From contig CAVONV010000023.1 of the NCBI GenBank assembly GCA_963697355.1, positions 434,001 to 498,000 of the forward strand: a stretch of DNA of 64,000 nucleotides. Direction: 5' to 3'. The stretch is from CAVONV01 sp963697355 (lineage in GTDB: Bacteria > Acidobacteriota > Vicinamibacteria > Marinacidobacterales > DATDRI01). Within the stretch, counting starts at the first letter, position 1, and each line of letters opens with the position of its first letter. The notes below the pieces were generated by a model. It ran no database searches. It was given only the letters and a program-made list of their open reading frames with translations, and had not been told where the DNA came from. Made by a program: the position numbers and the translations under genes. Below are positions 35,910 to 45,563 of this stretch, piece by piece.

Positions 35910-37898
35910 ATGGACAATCCCGATTTCAAGCCTTTTGTTCCCGCGGACTCGACACAGCCGGAGCTCACGCTGCGAGCCGTCCTACTGGGCGTCATCATGG
36001 CGGTCGTCCTCGGAGCGGCCAATGCCTATCTGGGTCTCCGAGCCGGCCAGACCGTGGCCGCCACCTTTCCGGCAGCGGTGGTGGCAATGGCCTTTTTGAG
36101 GATCTTCAAGGGAAGCATCTTGGAAGAGAACATCTCCCGTACGACGGCCTCGGTGGGTGAGGCGCTGGTCGCGGGAGCCATATTTACCATCCCGGCCTTC
36201 ATCATTGCCGGACTGTGGGAGGAGTTCAACTACATAGAAAGCACGTTGCTCATGCTCGTGGGTGGGCTCCTGGGTGTGTTCTTCGTGGTGCTGCTCCGCC
36301 GCAGCCTCGTGAACGACAAGACCTTGCCCTTTCCCGAATCCGTCGCCGCAGCGGAGATCCACAAAGCAGGTCAAAAAGGTGCGACGGGTGCAAAGTACCT
36401 CTTCTACATGATTGGCCTTGGCGCCCTCCTCGAGTTCTTCAAGAACGCCAAAGGTATGCAGCTATTCCAAGAGGTCATGACGAAATTTTGGACCTACGGC
36501 AAGTTCAACAGCACGATTACCGTAGGTGGCGCGACGTTTGGTTCGGCGGTTCAACCGGGCGCCATGCCTCTTTCGACCCCTGCGGCTTCGCCCGCTTACG
36601 TGGGTGTCGGCTACATCATTGGACCCCGGCTTGGTTCCATCACGTTTGCAGGGGGCGTTTTCGCCTGGTGGTTCATGATCCCAGCGATCCTGTTCTTCAA
36701 TCCGGAGTTTGCCGATGCGGCAAAAATCGACCTTGCGGGTGGGGACTGGTATGCCATCTACAACCAGATCTGGTACAACCTGGTCCGCCCCATTGCTGTT
36801 GGGGCCATGATCGTTGGCGCTTTTTGGACCCTGTTCCGAATGCGGAAGTCGCTCACCGAGGGAATCGGTAAATCCATCGCCGATCTCAAGGCCTCACGTG
36901 CCGGTGAGGAGAGCGAGACCAGCCGCATCGATCGCGACCTTCCCTTCAACTGGACGGCAGCGGGCGTCGTGGGTCTCCTCATCCCTATCACGATCCTTTA
37001 CTATTACTACAGTGGACAGCTCCTGGGAGCGATTGGCTCAGCCATCGTCATGACCGTGGCCGGCTTCTTCTTCGCTGCGGTAGCGGGCTATCTGGTCGGC
37101 GTCATCGGGAGCTCTTCCAACCCGATCTCCGGGCTGACGCTTTCTACCCTTTTGTTGGCGGCCCTTCTCATGACATTGATAGGGGTTAGTGGACCCAAAG
37201 GAGTCGCGGCGGTTCTCGGTGTGGCCGCCGTGGTTTGTTGTGCCTGCGGTATCGCAGGCGACATGATCCAGGACCTCAAAGTGGGTCATATCCTTGGTGG
37301 GACGCCGTGGAAAATGGAGGTCGGTGAGATCATTGGTGTCGTCTTTGCGGCATTGTTGATGACGATTCCCCTGATCATCCTTCATGAAGGAGATATCAAA
37401 GCGGGAGGACAGGGCATTGGGGGCGTCGATCTCCCGGCTCCGCAGGCCGGGCTCATGGCGCTTTTGGCCCAGGGTATCGTGGGCGGAGAAATGGCATGGC
37501 CTCTTATCGTCCTTGGCATGGCCTTTTGTTTGATGTTGCTTTTGGTGCGCGCGCCGTCGCCGATGCTGATTGCCGTCGGTATGTACCTGCCCCTTCGTAC
37601 CACCTTTGCCATTTTCGTCGGCGGGCTCATCCGATGGATTTTGGACTTGCGTCTCAAGAGGCTCGGCGACTTGAGTCAAGAGGATACGAACAAGGCGGAG
37701 AATACAGGAACGCTCCTGGCATCGGGGCTCATTGCCGGAGAAGCTCTAATGGGCGTGCTCTTATCCGCGTTGGTCCTCTTGGACATCACGTTCCCACAGA
37801 TCTTTGCGGAAGTCCCAGGATGGCCGGGGATACTGGTCTTCCTTCTGCTGGCGTGGGTGCTGGTCAAAATACCGATGTCTCAGATCAAGAGGCAGTAG
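35910..37898 (+). CDS. OPT-family oligopeptide transporter
   Basis: This 662-residue polytopic protein is of the oligopeptide transporter family, with about 14-16 helices. Family stretches are AYLGLRAGQTVAATFPAAVV, ALLEFFKNAKG, ALPGAMPLSTPA-like AVQPGAMPLSTPA, GVIGSSSNPISGLTLST, CACGIAGDMIQDLKVGH and MYLPLRTTFAIFVGGLIRW. The ATG at 35910 follows GGAG by seven bases; 35904 (TTG) is an alternative. It imports peptides or metal-chelate-like substrates using the proton gradient. It is followed by a strong hairpin and appears monocistronic. Confidence 0.92.
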   Translation: MDNPDFKPFVPADSTQPELTLRAVLLGVIMAVVLGAANAYLGLRAGQTVAATFPAAVVAMAFLRIFKGSILEENISRTTASVGEALVAGAIFTIPAFIIAGLWEEFNYIESTLLMLVGGLLGVFFVVLLRRSLVNDKTLPFPESVAAAEIHKAGQKGATGAKYLFYMIGLGALLEFFKNAKGMQLFQEVMTKFWTYGKFNSTITVGGATFGSAVQPGAMPLSTPAASPAYVGVGYIIGPRLGSITFAGGVFAWWFMIPAILFFNPEFADAAKIDLAGGDWYAIYNQIWYNLVRPIAVGAMIVGAFWTLFRMRKSLTEGIGKSIADLKASRAGEESETSRIDRDLPFNWTAAGVVGLLIPITILYYYYSGQLLGAIGSAIVMTVAGFFFAAVAGYLVGVIGSSSNPISGLTLSTLLLAALLMTLIGVSGPKGVAAVLGVAAVVCCACGIAGDMIQDLKVGHILGGTPWKMEVGEIIGVVFAALLMTIPLIILHEGDIKAGGQGIGGVDLPAPQAGLMALLAQGIVGGEMAWPLIVLGMAFCLMLLLVRAPSPMLIAVGMYLPLRTTFAIFVGGLIRWILDLRLKRLGDLSQEDTNKAENTGTLLASGLIAGEALMGVLLSALVLLDITFPQIFAEVPGWPGILVFLLLAWVLVKIPMSQIKRQ

Positions 37899-37939
37899 CA
37901 GTAAGGCAGTCAAGCAGTCAGCAGCCAGCAGACCGAAAC

Positions 37940-37973
37940 AATGAGCCGCCCCTCGCCTGGGGGGCGGCTCATT
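37940..37973 (+). terminator. Strong hairpin after the OPT transporter gene
   Basis: AATGAGCCGCCCC and GGGGCGGCTCATT form a perfect 13-bp stem with an 8-base loop, followed by ATTTC. The stem is very stable but the T-run is short. It is either an intrinsic terminator or a REP-like hairpin. Confidence 0.6.
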
Positions 37974-37990
37974 ATTTCGGAGAGAATAAA

Positions 37991-38065
37991 GGGGGACAGT
38001 CCTGGACAGTCCCCAACTTAAGTGGTTGCATCTAATGAAGATGCAATGGGGGCTGTCCCCATTGC
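37991..38065. repeat. Nested GGACAGTCCCC repeat with inner hairpin
   Basis: Two GGACAGTCC units and a GGGGGCTGTCCCC unit in opposite orientation flank an inner TGCATCT-AATGA-AGATGCA hairpin. The outer motif is that of 30315-30329. The layout is REP/BIME-like. No tyrosine transposase of the RAYT type is in this window. Confidence 0.55.
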
Positions 38066-38076
38066 TCGCTTGGCTT

Positions 38077-38757
38077 TTACCGCGGGCCGTGCTTGCGGTA
38101 GAGCAGTACGTAAACGGCGCCGCTTCCCCCATCCGTCCAGCGCGCTGATGCGAAAGCCACCACGACGCGACTCATCTTCCGAGACGAGAGCCACTTAGAC
38201 AGATGCGTCTTGAGAACCGCGGGCTCCGATGAAGAGTGCTTGCCGCGGCCGTGTACGATACGGACCGAGCTGTGGCCAAGCTGCTGCGATTCTCGCAAAA
38301 AGGACTCGAACTTCTGTTTGGCCTCAGCCAGATCCATGCCGTGCAAATCGAGGTGAGCTTGAACGGAATAGTCACCGTTTTTGAGTTTTCCCAAGTGAAA
38401 CCGACCGCGACGTGACGCGGCACCTTCGATGGCCTCTCCCGTGAGGAAAGGATCCACGATTCCGCGACCCTCGACGAGAGCCTGCAAGCGCGCGAGCGCT
38501 TCGGTTTCGTCGGTGGATCGTTCCATGATTTCAGCGGGCTTCGGGGGACGTAGAGGCGTCTCGCTCCAGCCTAAAGGGCGTACCTCTTCCATCGCTTGAT
38601 GAAAAGCTTCTTCGTCCGACAGTGATTCGTCTATCCGTTCCGGTGGTGCGGCGAGCTTGTCCGTTTCCGGGGCGAGCGTTACCTTCCCTAGGTCGACGAG
38701 CCTCTTGAGCGTTTCAAAGGGATGGTGAGACCCCGAGCTCTTGGGTTTGGAAGGCAT
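38077..38757 (-). CDS. Smr-domain protein
   Basis: The 226 residues (ATG at 38757; a GTG at 38784 is possible) end with an Smr domain: LDLHGMDLAEAKQKFESFL, then RIVHGRGKHSS and FASARWTDGGSGAVYVLL. The LDLHG and HGxG motifs define the nuclease-like small MutS-related fold. An N-terminal linker of ~120 charged residues matches stand-alone SmrA/B-type proteins. Bacterial Smr proteins cleave RNA or DNA, in some cases at collided ribosomes; which applies here is not shown. Confidence 0.85.
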   Translation of the reverse strand: MPSKPKSSGSHHPFETLKRLVDLGKVTLAPETDKLAAPPERIDESLSDEEAFHQAMEEVRPLGWSETPLRPPKPAEIMERSTDETEALARLQALVEGRGIVDPFLTGEAIEGAASRRGRFHLGKLKNGDYSVQAHLDLHGMDLAEAKQKFESFLRESQQLGHSSVRIVHGRGKHSSSEPAVLKTHLSKWLSSRKMSRVVVAFASARWTDGGSGAVYVLLYRKHGPR

Positions 38758-38903
38758 ACATCCATTTTCCGTTAGAGAGTTCACAGATTCAAGGGATTGC
38801 CTTTATCTTTCTGCATTTGAAAGGCTTAGGCCGCATCATCCTCGATGATTCCCGTGGTGACTTTATTTGACCCGCGAAGACGTGATAGCTAGGATGGAAA
38901 TGT

Positions 38904-40187
38904 ATGCGCCGACAGACTTGTTTTCTTCTCGCCGCCCTGTTGTTCGCTCCGCTATTCGCTGTGGCTCAGATGCCGGAAGAGACGCCGGAGCGAGTCGAAA
39001 TCGAGGATCTGCTCCGAACCCCGGGTATGTACGATTCAAAGATGGTCACCGTAAAGGGAGAATTGAGGCATGGCGACTCGGAAGATGGCTCGCGGCAAAT
39101 CTTCAGGCTCCGAGGGAAGAGCAGCATTCGTGAGATCCGAGTCGCCCAAGGTGGAATGGGCGCGCAGGATCTCAGGTTTCTCGAGGGTTCCATGGTCACC
39201 GTCACCGGCGTCTTCTGGGATCTTGCCAACCAGTGTTATCAATCAGCCATGGCGGGCATTCAGTGCTATGACCGGCGACTGCAGTATTACGGGGTGGCAA
39301 CCCAGGGTTTCGAGCGCGATGAAAAGCGCTATTTCATCGGTGTCCAGTACGTCGACCGCGAAGGCGACGAGCCCATTCCGGAGCTTGAAGAGCCCAAAGA
39401 AGACACATCGCCTGACATCGAGATCCCTTCGGGTGCCCGCGTCGACCTCCGCGACCTCGTCAAGAGTCCCGACATCTATGTCGACAAGCGGATAGAGGTC
39501 ATCGGAAAATTCCGCGGCAACAACATCTACGGAGACCTTTCCATCCGTTCCAAGAAGACACCGCGCGATTTCATCATCAAAGTCGCGGATGCAGCCATCT
39601 GGGTGACGGGAAAACGACCTCGCGGAAAAGAGTTCGAGCTCAATCCCCGAATGCGTCGAGACACCGGAAAGTGGCTCAAGGTGACGGGGAAGCCATGGAT
39701 GGAAGATGGAATGGTCTACTTGAAGGCGGAGAAGCTGGAGTTGGAGCCCAAACCGGAGGATCCCTCTCTCGAGCCCGTCGAGGACGAAGTGGCTGAGCTA
39801 GAAGAAAGAAAAAAGAACGAGCCGCCACCCGAAGTTGCTTTTGCTGTTCCGTTGGACGGGGAACGAGATATCCTGTTGTCGAACGAGTTTCGGATCCAAT
39901 TCACCAACGACATGAATCTCGCCAGCTTCGACCGGAATGTCGATCTCCTCTATGCCGACGACGACGGGTCGTCGAATCCCTTCCCCGACATGCAGATTCG
40001 CTACGAGAAAGCGGATCGGATTCTCGTTGTTCTTCCCGGTAAGACCCTCGAACCTTCCAAGGAAGTCATCCTCGTTTTGTACAACGGCATCGTGGATACC
40101 AACGGAAAGCCTTTGGTCGTAACGGCTCGCGACGACGAGTTCCCCGATGCGGCGGTCATTCTGAGGTATTTTACAGGCAAAAGATAG
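38904..40187 (+). CDS. Secreted protein with C-terminal Big_5-type Ig-like domain
   Basis: The 427-residue protein has a signal peptide (LLAALLFAPLFAVAQ, cut near residue 22). Two similar modules follow, with VEIEDLLRTPGMYDSKMVTVKGEL and RVDLRDLVKSPDIYVDKRIEVIGKF; the repeated DLxxxPxxYxxKxxxVxG pattern suggests OB-like beta barrels. After a charged linker comes a C-terminal domain (EVAFAVPLDGERDILLSNEFRIQF ... LVLYNGIVDTNGKPL) with the SbsA/Big_5 Ig-like pattern. Function is unknown. A decayed paralogue lies at 42670-43999, beyond the cyclase gene. Confidence 0.7.
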   Translation: MRRQTCFLLAALLFAPLFAVAQMPEETPERVEIEDLLRTPGMYDSKMVTVKGELRHGDSEDGSRQIFRLRGKSSIREIRVAQGGMGAQDLRFLEGSMVTVTGVFWDLANQCYQSAMAGIQCYDRRLQYYGVATQGFERDEKRYFIGVQYVDREGDEPIPELEEPKEDTSPDIEIPSGARVDLRDLVKSPDIYVDKRIEVIGKFRGNNIYGDLSIRSKKTPRDFIIKVADAAIWVTGKRPRGKEFELNPRMRRDTGKWLKVTGKPWMEDGMVYLKAEKLELEPKPEDPSLEPVEDEVAELEERKKNEPPPEVAFAVPLDGERDILLSNEFRIQFTNDMNLASFDRNVDLLYADDDGSSNPFPDMQIRYEKADRILVVLPGKTLEPSKEVILVLYNGIVDTNGKPLVVTARDDEFPDAAVILRYFTGKR

Positions 40188-40471
40188 AACTCAAGAACTC
40201 GAGTACCCAAGCACTCGAGAATTCGAGCATCGAACGTCGTCGCTGAGCAGTCGAGCCCGCCTACGCGCAAGGCTACGGCGGGTCCCCCGAAGCTACAGTG
40301 TAGTCGCCAGAGCGAAGGCGGACAGTCAAGGAGTCTGCAGGCCGGGACAGAAGTTGTGATCCTCTAGAGTTGCGGAAGAGGTCAACCCGCAGCGACGAAG
40401 CGGTGCTACGCGCGCTGCTGGCTCTTGAGATTCTTGAGTACTTGGGCTCTTGAGTTCTCGAGTTCTTTGTT
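40186..40471. repeat. Inverted pair of AACTC(G/A)AG minisatellite blocks
   Basis: Units such as GAACTCAAG, AACTCGAG and GCACTCGAG fill 40186-40229. The opposite orientation (GCTCTTGAG, TTCTTGAG, AGTTCTCGAG) fills 40421-40471. The two blocks could pair over the ~190 bases between convergent gene ends. The intervening sequence shows no gene. Confidence 0.6.
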
Positions 40472-40480
40472 CTACCCGCT

Positions 40481-42427
40481 TCATTCATCCCGTGGAATGG
40501 GTTTTCCTCGGTTTTCCTCTTTGTCGCGGTACATGGCCTCGTCGGCGAGGTGGATGAGCTCTTCTTTCGTGGGGGCTTCGTTCGGGTAAGTGGCGACACC
40601 GATACTCGCACCGAGTCGCGCGTTGATTCCCTCTTCTTTGAGAAAAGCGTGGCGTAGGACGAGCTGACGGATCCGTTCTCCGAGCCGCTTGGCAGCGAGC
40701 GTGTCCGTGTCGGGAAGAATGACGACGAACTCGTCTCCGCCATATCGGCAGGCGATGTCCGTTTCACGAATGGCAGCGCGTATGAGGAATCCGACCTCGC
40801 GTAGCGTACGGCTGCCGCGAAGATGGCCATGGGTGTCGTTGACTTGCTTGAAATTGTCGAGATCGATGAAGATGAGTGACAGCCGTGACTTGTGGCGGGC
40901 TACCAACTTGAGCTCGCGATCGAGTGCTTGGTGGAAGTACCGGAAGTTGAAGAGCGAGCTCACGTCGTCGAGAATCGAGGTTTCCTTTGTGCGCTGGTAA
41001 AGCTTGACGTTCTCGATGGCAACGGAGATTTGCTTCGAGAGCTGAGCAAGAAGAGACAGGTCCTTCACAGAGAAGGCCTGAGGATGATGACTGCCCAATC
41101 CGAATGTCCCTACAACTCGACGGCGCGCTTCGAGGGGCAACAGGATGTAGGATCGAATACCGTCCTCGTAGAGGAATTGATCTTCGATGAAATGCCGCTG
41201 TTCTCGGGTATCGGGATGGATGAAATGTTTCTCGTTCAGCACTACCCAGCCGGGTCCCGTTCCTACGAGAGGGATAATCGATTCCATGCCCCAACCGGAA
41301 TCCGATCGAGAACCGGAAGCCACGATGCGCAGATAGCTACCGGATTCGTCGAGAAATGCCACCGAGAGTCTGTCGAACGAGATGAGCTTCTCCATCTCGT
41401 GTGAGAAAGAATCGAAGACCTCTTCGATTTGAAGACTGCTGCTGATGATGCGCGCTATGTTGTTGAGAACCTTGATTTGTTTAGCCTGCTCTGCCGTGTG
41501 CTGGAAGAGCAGGGAATTCTCGGCGGCCATGCCGATTTGGTTCCCAATCGAAGTAAATAGGTCGAAATCGAAGGTGGGAAAGAGTTGGTCCCGCCCAATG
41601 ACAAGGTGCATGACACCCAGAACCCGATCCTTGGATCGAAGCGGAACTCCCGCGACTGCCGCGACTTCTCTATCGTGACCGAGAATCCGTTCGAGACGAG
41701 GCTCCAAGTCCAGCCTCTCCAGAAGAACCGGTTTGCCTCGTTCGATAACCTGTTCCGCGAGGGGACACGACTCGGCAGGGAGATCTCTTTCTCGGATCTC
41801 GACGCCTTCGCCGTTGTAGCTCGCCAACCTGAAAGTGCCATTCTCCGATTTGTGAAGGAGCATCTCTCCATAGATGCAACCGCTGGCTTCCATGATGGCA
41901 CGAAGCGAGTAGGACAAGATCTCGGTAAGATCTAGTGATTTGCTGATGGCCGAAGACAGTGAATTGAGTGCGGAGAGCTTAAGGTTCTGGAACAAGACTT
42001 CCTTTTGCAGAAGCCGGTCCTTGCTGATATCCCGAAAAACCGCCGCGACGACTTGCGTGCCGGCCGAACTGAGCAGTCCCGCTTTGACCTCGACGGGTAC
42101 CTCTGTTTCCTGTTTGGTCTCTAGCGGAAGGTCGTCGTATACGTAGGTTCCGTGGTCCAGGATCTTCTGGAAGTATTGGATCACGTTTTCCCGATTGCTT
42201 CTCGGGTGGAGATCCTCGAGTCGCAGATCGAGAAGCTCTTCCCGATCGTATCCAGTGAGCTCCACGGCACACTGGTTGACGTCAACGACGATCCGAGTGG
42301 TGGCGTCGAAGATGAAGACAGGCTCGACCCCTTGTTCGAAAGAGATCCGGTGAAGCCAACTCGACGAGATAGACCTCTTTGGATCGCCGTCTTTTCTCGG
42401 GAAATGCTCGATCTTGGGATTCGACAT
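40481..42427 (-). CDS. Diguanylate cyclase with PAS and two GAF domains
   Basis: The 648-residue cytosolic sensor makes cyclic di-GMP. Order: PAS (about 25-140, FDATTRIVVDVNQCAVELTGY), GAF 1 (about 160-310), GAF 2 (about 320-470), GGDEF (about 485-640). The active loop GGDEF is at 563-567. The inhibitory site RxxD is present nine residues before it (Arg554-Asp557, RETDIACRYGG), so product inhibition is likely. No EAL domain and no membrane segment. PilZ effector candidates are encoded at 62,043 and 62,465. Confidence 0.93.
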   Translation of the reverse strand: MSNPKIEHFPRKDGDPKRSISSSWLHRISFEQGVEPVFIFDATTRIVVDVNQCAVELTGYDREELLDLRLEDLHPRSNRENVIQYFQKILDHGTYVYDDLPLETKQETEVPVEVKAGLLSSAGTQVVAAVFRDISKDRLLQKEVLFQNLKLSALNSLSSAISKSLDLTEILSYSLRAIMEASGCIYGEMLLHKSENGTFRLASYNGEGVEIRERDLPAESCPLAEQVIERGKPVLLERLDLEPRLERILGHDREVAAVAGVPLRSKDRVLGVMHLVIGRDQLFPTFDFDLFTSIGNQIGMAAENSLLFQHTAEQAKQIKVLNNIARIISSSLQIEEVFDSFSHEMEKLISFDRLSVAFLDESGSYLRIVASGSRSDSGWGMESIIPLVGTGPGWVVLNEKHFIHPDTREQRHFIEDQFLYEDGIRSYILLPLEARRRVVGTFGLGSHHPQAFSVKDLSLLAQLSKQISVAIENVKLYQRTKETSILDDVSSLFNFRYFHQALDRELKLVARHKSRLSLIFIDLDNFKQVNDTHGHLRGSRTLREVGFLIRAAIRETDIACRYGGDEFVVILPDTDTLAAKRLGERIRQLVLRHAFLKEEGINARLGASIGVATYPNEAPTKEELIHLADEAMYRDKEENRGKPIPRDE

Positions 42428-42669
42428 CTTATCTGACAGTCGGACACTTCACCCGAAGAGGGAGGTTGGGGAAACTCTCCAAGATATATAACAACGATAA
42501 CCTATGCCGGGGGGTGACGTCAAGAGCAAGAGGCTTGTTTTACAATAGTTTGCCGGGATGTGAACCTTGCGGGCCCGTGCCGGAGCCTCCTTTGAATCAT
42601 GCCTCGAGTTTGGTATATAGTGGTCGGGCCCCCGGAAGGAATCGCCCGTGAGAAGAATCTCTTCGCGCC

Positions 42670-43999
42670 ATGACCTTCCTGCTGATAGGGGCTACCCTTC
42701 CTGTTGCCCAGTCTTCTGCCCCAAGTCACCGTGCAACCTCCTGTCCACGATCCACGAACATTGGTGCATGTGACCGTGGAGGAGCTCGTTCTCAATCCGG
42801 GTCTCTACCACGACCAGTTGGTGGTGCTCACGTCACAGCCTCAGACATAGTGACGACAAAAGACCAGCGATACGGCATCTTCCGGCTCAGAGAACCTGGC
42901 CATAATCAATCCCTCCGCGTGGCCTATCCCAGTGGGAGGCGTTAGCGAACTGAGACGCTTGGCCGGCCAAAAAATCGAAGTGATCGGCACCTTTTGGGAC
43001 CTCACGAGGCTCTCCTATGAGACGGTGCACATCAGACAGAGCTGGTCAACCAGAGATCGTGCTGGGAATCCATCGATCCGCGGGTGCGTATCTTCCCCGC
43101 TGGGCTCATCCGGTGCGCTCTCAGATATGACTACAACTTGTATCTTTATCGGCGTCCAAACCGCTTATGCCCGTGATGAAGAGCCGCCGGAAGACGGGCC
43201 TATGCCGGAGGATGAGATCCCTCCCGCCGGAGCTGCCATCGAGTACGCATTGTTGACTTGCGCGAGCTGGTCGATCGTCCCCAGGACTACGTGGATCTGC
43301 GGATCGGTGTCGTCGGAAAATATCGCGGCGATAACCTGTACGGAGACCTCGATTTCGACACGAAGAAAACGCCACGAGACTTCGTCATCAAAGCTGCCGA
43401 CGCCGCCATCTGGGTAACGGGTAAACGGGTGCCCGGCCTCGACGCTGATGAACTGCGCGATACTGGCAAATGGGTCAAGGTCATTGGGACGGCGTGGATG
43501 GATGAGGACGATGTGGCTTATGTGAAAGCGGAGTGGATTGGCGTCGTCCCTAAGCCGGACGATCCTGGATGGGAGCCTGTCGATGTCGAGGAAGAGAGCG
43601 ACTCCAGAGCCCGTCGGACTGCCTCCCGAAGTCCTATTTGTCATGCCACTCGAGGGTGAAAAGGACATTCCCCTCGATACCGAGTTCATGATTCAGTTCT
43701 CGAAGGAGATGGATCCGGAGTGCTTTGGAGGTAATGTCGAGCTTGGCTACACAGACAACGACGGGCCGCCACCGGAGTTCGAGCTTAGGTACGACGCGCC
43801 GAAGCAAACGCTCGTGATCCGTCCCAAAGTGCGACTCTTACCGCAGAAAACGCTTCAGTTGGTCTTTCGCCGTGGAATCCGAAGCGAGGATGGAATTCCC
43901 TTGCCGAGTCGCATATTATCCCGCCGGGCGACGATGAAGCTGGGGGGTGACTCTTCGATACTGGCGGTTTTCACATTTGCGACTCAATTGGAGATCTAG
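42670..43999 (+). pseudogene. Decayed paralogue of the Big_5-type secreted protein at 38904
   Basis: Family segments appear in order but in changing frames: a short hydrophobic start (LLIGATLPVAQ), VTVEELVLNPGLYHDQLVVL (42,768 on), GIFRLREPG, LAGQKIEVIGTFWDL (42,959 on) and CIFIGVQ. Next come LVDRPQDYVDLRIGVVGKY to AYVKAEWIGVVPKP (43,264-43,560). The last segment runs from LPPEVLFVMPLEGEKDIPL to the stop at 43,999. At least four frame changes and one in-frame stop separate them. The last part is close enough to the intact copy to suggest a fairly recent duplication. Confidence 0.75.
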
Positions 44000-44186
44000 G
44001 CTCGGACGCCGAGTCTAGTCTGGGTGGCAAGTCATCTTACTTTCTTGTGCTAAGATGTGTGCGAGTCCAAGTCGTCGTAGGCTTCGAATGGACTGTAAGC
44101 TTGTACCGGGACAGGAATTTGGCGCTCACATGTCCAAATGAGTGACCAGACGAGGACACTAAGTCCCGTACGAGTACGATAACGTC

Positions 44187-44621
44187 ATGCATGAAATTGT
44201 TCATGACATTCTGGATGCACGTAAACTCGTTCAGGAGATCTCGAGCGCACAAGACGGGGCCGTCGTGACGTTTGCCGGCATCGTGCGCGGTTCCAATCAA
44301 GGTAAGAAAGTCATCTTCCTGGAGTATGAGGCCTACCCCAAAATGGCCTTGAAGATGATGCAGCGTATCGAAGATGAGATCGAAGAGAACTGGGGGATCA
44401 GGAGCGTTGCCATCCAGCACCGTGTGGGTCGTCTCAACGTGGGGGAGACCAGTGTTCTCGTCGTCGTTTCTGCTCCCCATCGTGACGACGCTTTTGCCGC
44501 TTGCCAGTATGCCATCAATCGATTGAAGAAGATCGTGCCCATCTGGAAGAAGGAAATCTTCGAAGACGGAGAAGTCTGGGTCGAGTCCCCGGTTGAGCCT
44601 GTGGAGGCCTCGCAGTCGTGA
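44187..44621 (+). CDS. moaE: Molybdopterin synthase catalytic subunit
   Basis: MoaE inserts two sulfurs from MoaD into precursor Z (cPMP) to make molybdopterin. The 144 residues show GAVVTFAGIVRG, the conserved YEAYPKMALK, the HRVGRLNVGETSVLV region and the catalytic Lys region VPIWKKE. It is full length. The stop overlaps the GTG start of the MoaD frame (GTGA at 44618-44621). That is the usual tight coupling of the two subunits. Confidence 0.95.
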   Translation: MHEIVHDILDARKLVQEISSAQDGAVVTFAGIVRGSNQGKKVIFLEYEAYPKMALKMMQRIEDEIEENWGIRSVAIQHRVGRLNVGETSVLVVVSAPHRDDAFAACQYAINRLKKIVPIWKKEIFEDGEVWVESPVEPVEASQS

Positions 44622-44864
44622 AGGTACGACTCAGATTCTTCGCCGTTCTCCGAGAGATTGTGGGACTCGAGGAGCTGGAAATGGATCTGCCCGAAGGTAC
44701 GACCGTTGCCGGTCTTCTCGAGAACGGTGGTCTCCGAGTACGACAAGTTGGGTCCCTACATGAACGTTGTGCAAGTGGCGGTCAATCACGAGATCGTCGA
44801 ACCCGCGCACATCGTGGAGCCGGATGATGAGGTCGCTTTCTTGCCGCCTGTCAGCGGAGGGTAA
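44618..44864 (+). pseudogene. moaD: Molybdopterin synthase sulfur-carrier subunit, one-base frameshift
   Basis: The MoaD start (RLRFFAVLREIVGLEEL) and end (VQVAVNHEIVEPAHI to FLPPVSGG with the C-terminal Gly-Gly for thiocarboxylation) are in different frames. Removing the C at 44725 gives the continuous sequence LLEKVVSEYDKLGPYMNV and a standard 81-residue protein. A single-base assembly error is therefore a strong possibility. If real, molybdopterin synthase would lack its sulfur carrier. Confidence 0.85.
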
Positions 44865-44922
44865 TTTCCAGCGCGGGCACCATCCCGCGTTAGCAGAAGA
44901 GCGAAGACGTTGAAGGCGAAGA

Positions 44923-45369
44923 ATGGTCAAGCGTAGTCAACGCCAAGAACTGATCCTTACCGTTATTTCAGACCGCTCCATTTGTACCCAAGAAGAGCTT
45001 CTGAAGGAATTGGCCCGCCGTCGTGTGGTCGTGACCCAATCTACCTTGTCACGCGAATTGAAGGCGCTCGGGGTTGGGAAGGGTCCGGATGGCCGCGGTG
45101 GGTACCGGTATCTCGCAGGAACATCGGCCGGCGAGGAGCCGCTGACTGCCGTGGCGGCCCTCATGCAGACTGTGATTCGTGCCCAGAATCTTCTCGTACT
45201 GAAGACACCGCCAGGAAATGCCTCAGCTGTAGCGGAAGGAATCGATCAATCAGAGTGGTCTGAAGTGTTGGGGACCATTGCCGGAGACAACACGATTCTT
45301 GTTATTTGCGGCGATGAACGAAAAGCGGATCGTGTGGAGAAAAAGCTCAAGAAGATAGCCAGGCTGTAG
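44923..45369 (+). CDS. argR: Arginine repressor family regulator
   Basis: The 148 residues match ArgR. The N-terminal winged helix includes CTQEELLKELARRRVVVTQ and STLSRELKALGV. The C-terminal oligomerisation and arginine-binding part has the PPGNASAVAEGID and GTIAGDNTILVI motifs. It should repress arginine biosynthesis when arginine is bound, as a hexamer. No arg genes are adjacent, so its operators lie elsewhere. Confidence 0.92.
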   Translation: MVKRSQRQELILTVISDRSICTQEELLKELARRRVVVTQSTLSRELKALGVGKGPDGRGGYRYLAGTSAGEEPLTAVAALMQTVIRAQNLLVLKTPPGNASAVAEGIDQSEWSEVLGTIAGDNTILVICGDERKADRVEKKLKKIARL

Positions 45370-45546
45370 ACAAGAACCCAAGAACTCGAGAACTCAAGCA
45401 CTCGAGAAGTCAAGAACTCGAGAAATCCGGAAGTTAACGCCAAGGCGCAAGGACGCAAAGAAAAAGGGGAAATTCTAGTGTCAATCTTTCTTTTTGTCTC
45501 AATTCTCTGCGACTTGGCGTCTTCGCGGCTTCGCGCCTTTGCGTTG
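45370..45546. repeat. Two adjacent repeat families: AACTCGAG blocks and ACGCCAAGGCGC inverted pair
   Basis: Bases 45370-45430 hold seven or so AACTCGAG/AACTCAAG-type units. Next is AACGCCAAGGCGCAAGGACG at 45436 with CAAAGA following. Its inverted partner is at 45504-45546 (GACTTGGCGTCTTCGCGG, then TTCGCGCCTTTGCGTT). The latter motif is a well-known dispersed repeat in many phyla. Confidence 0.65.
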
Positions 45547-45563
45547 ATTTCTTGCCTTGATCA

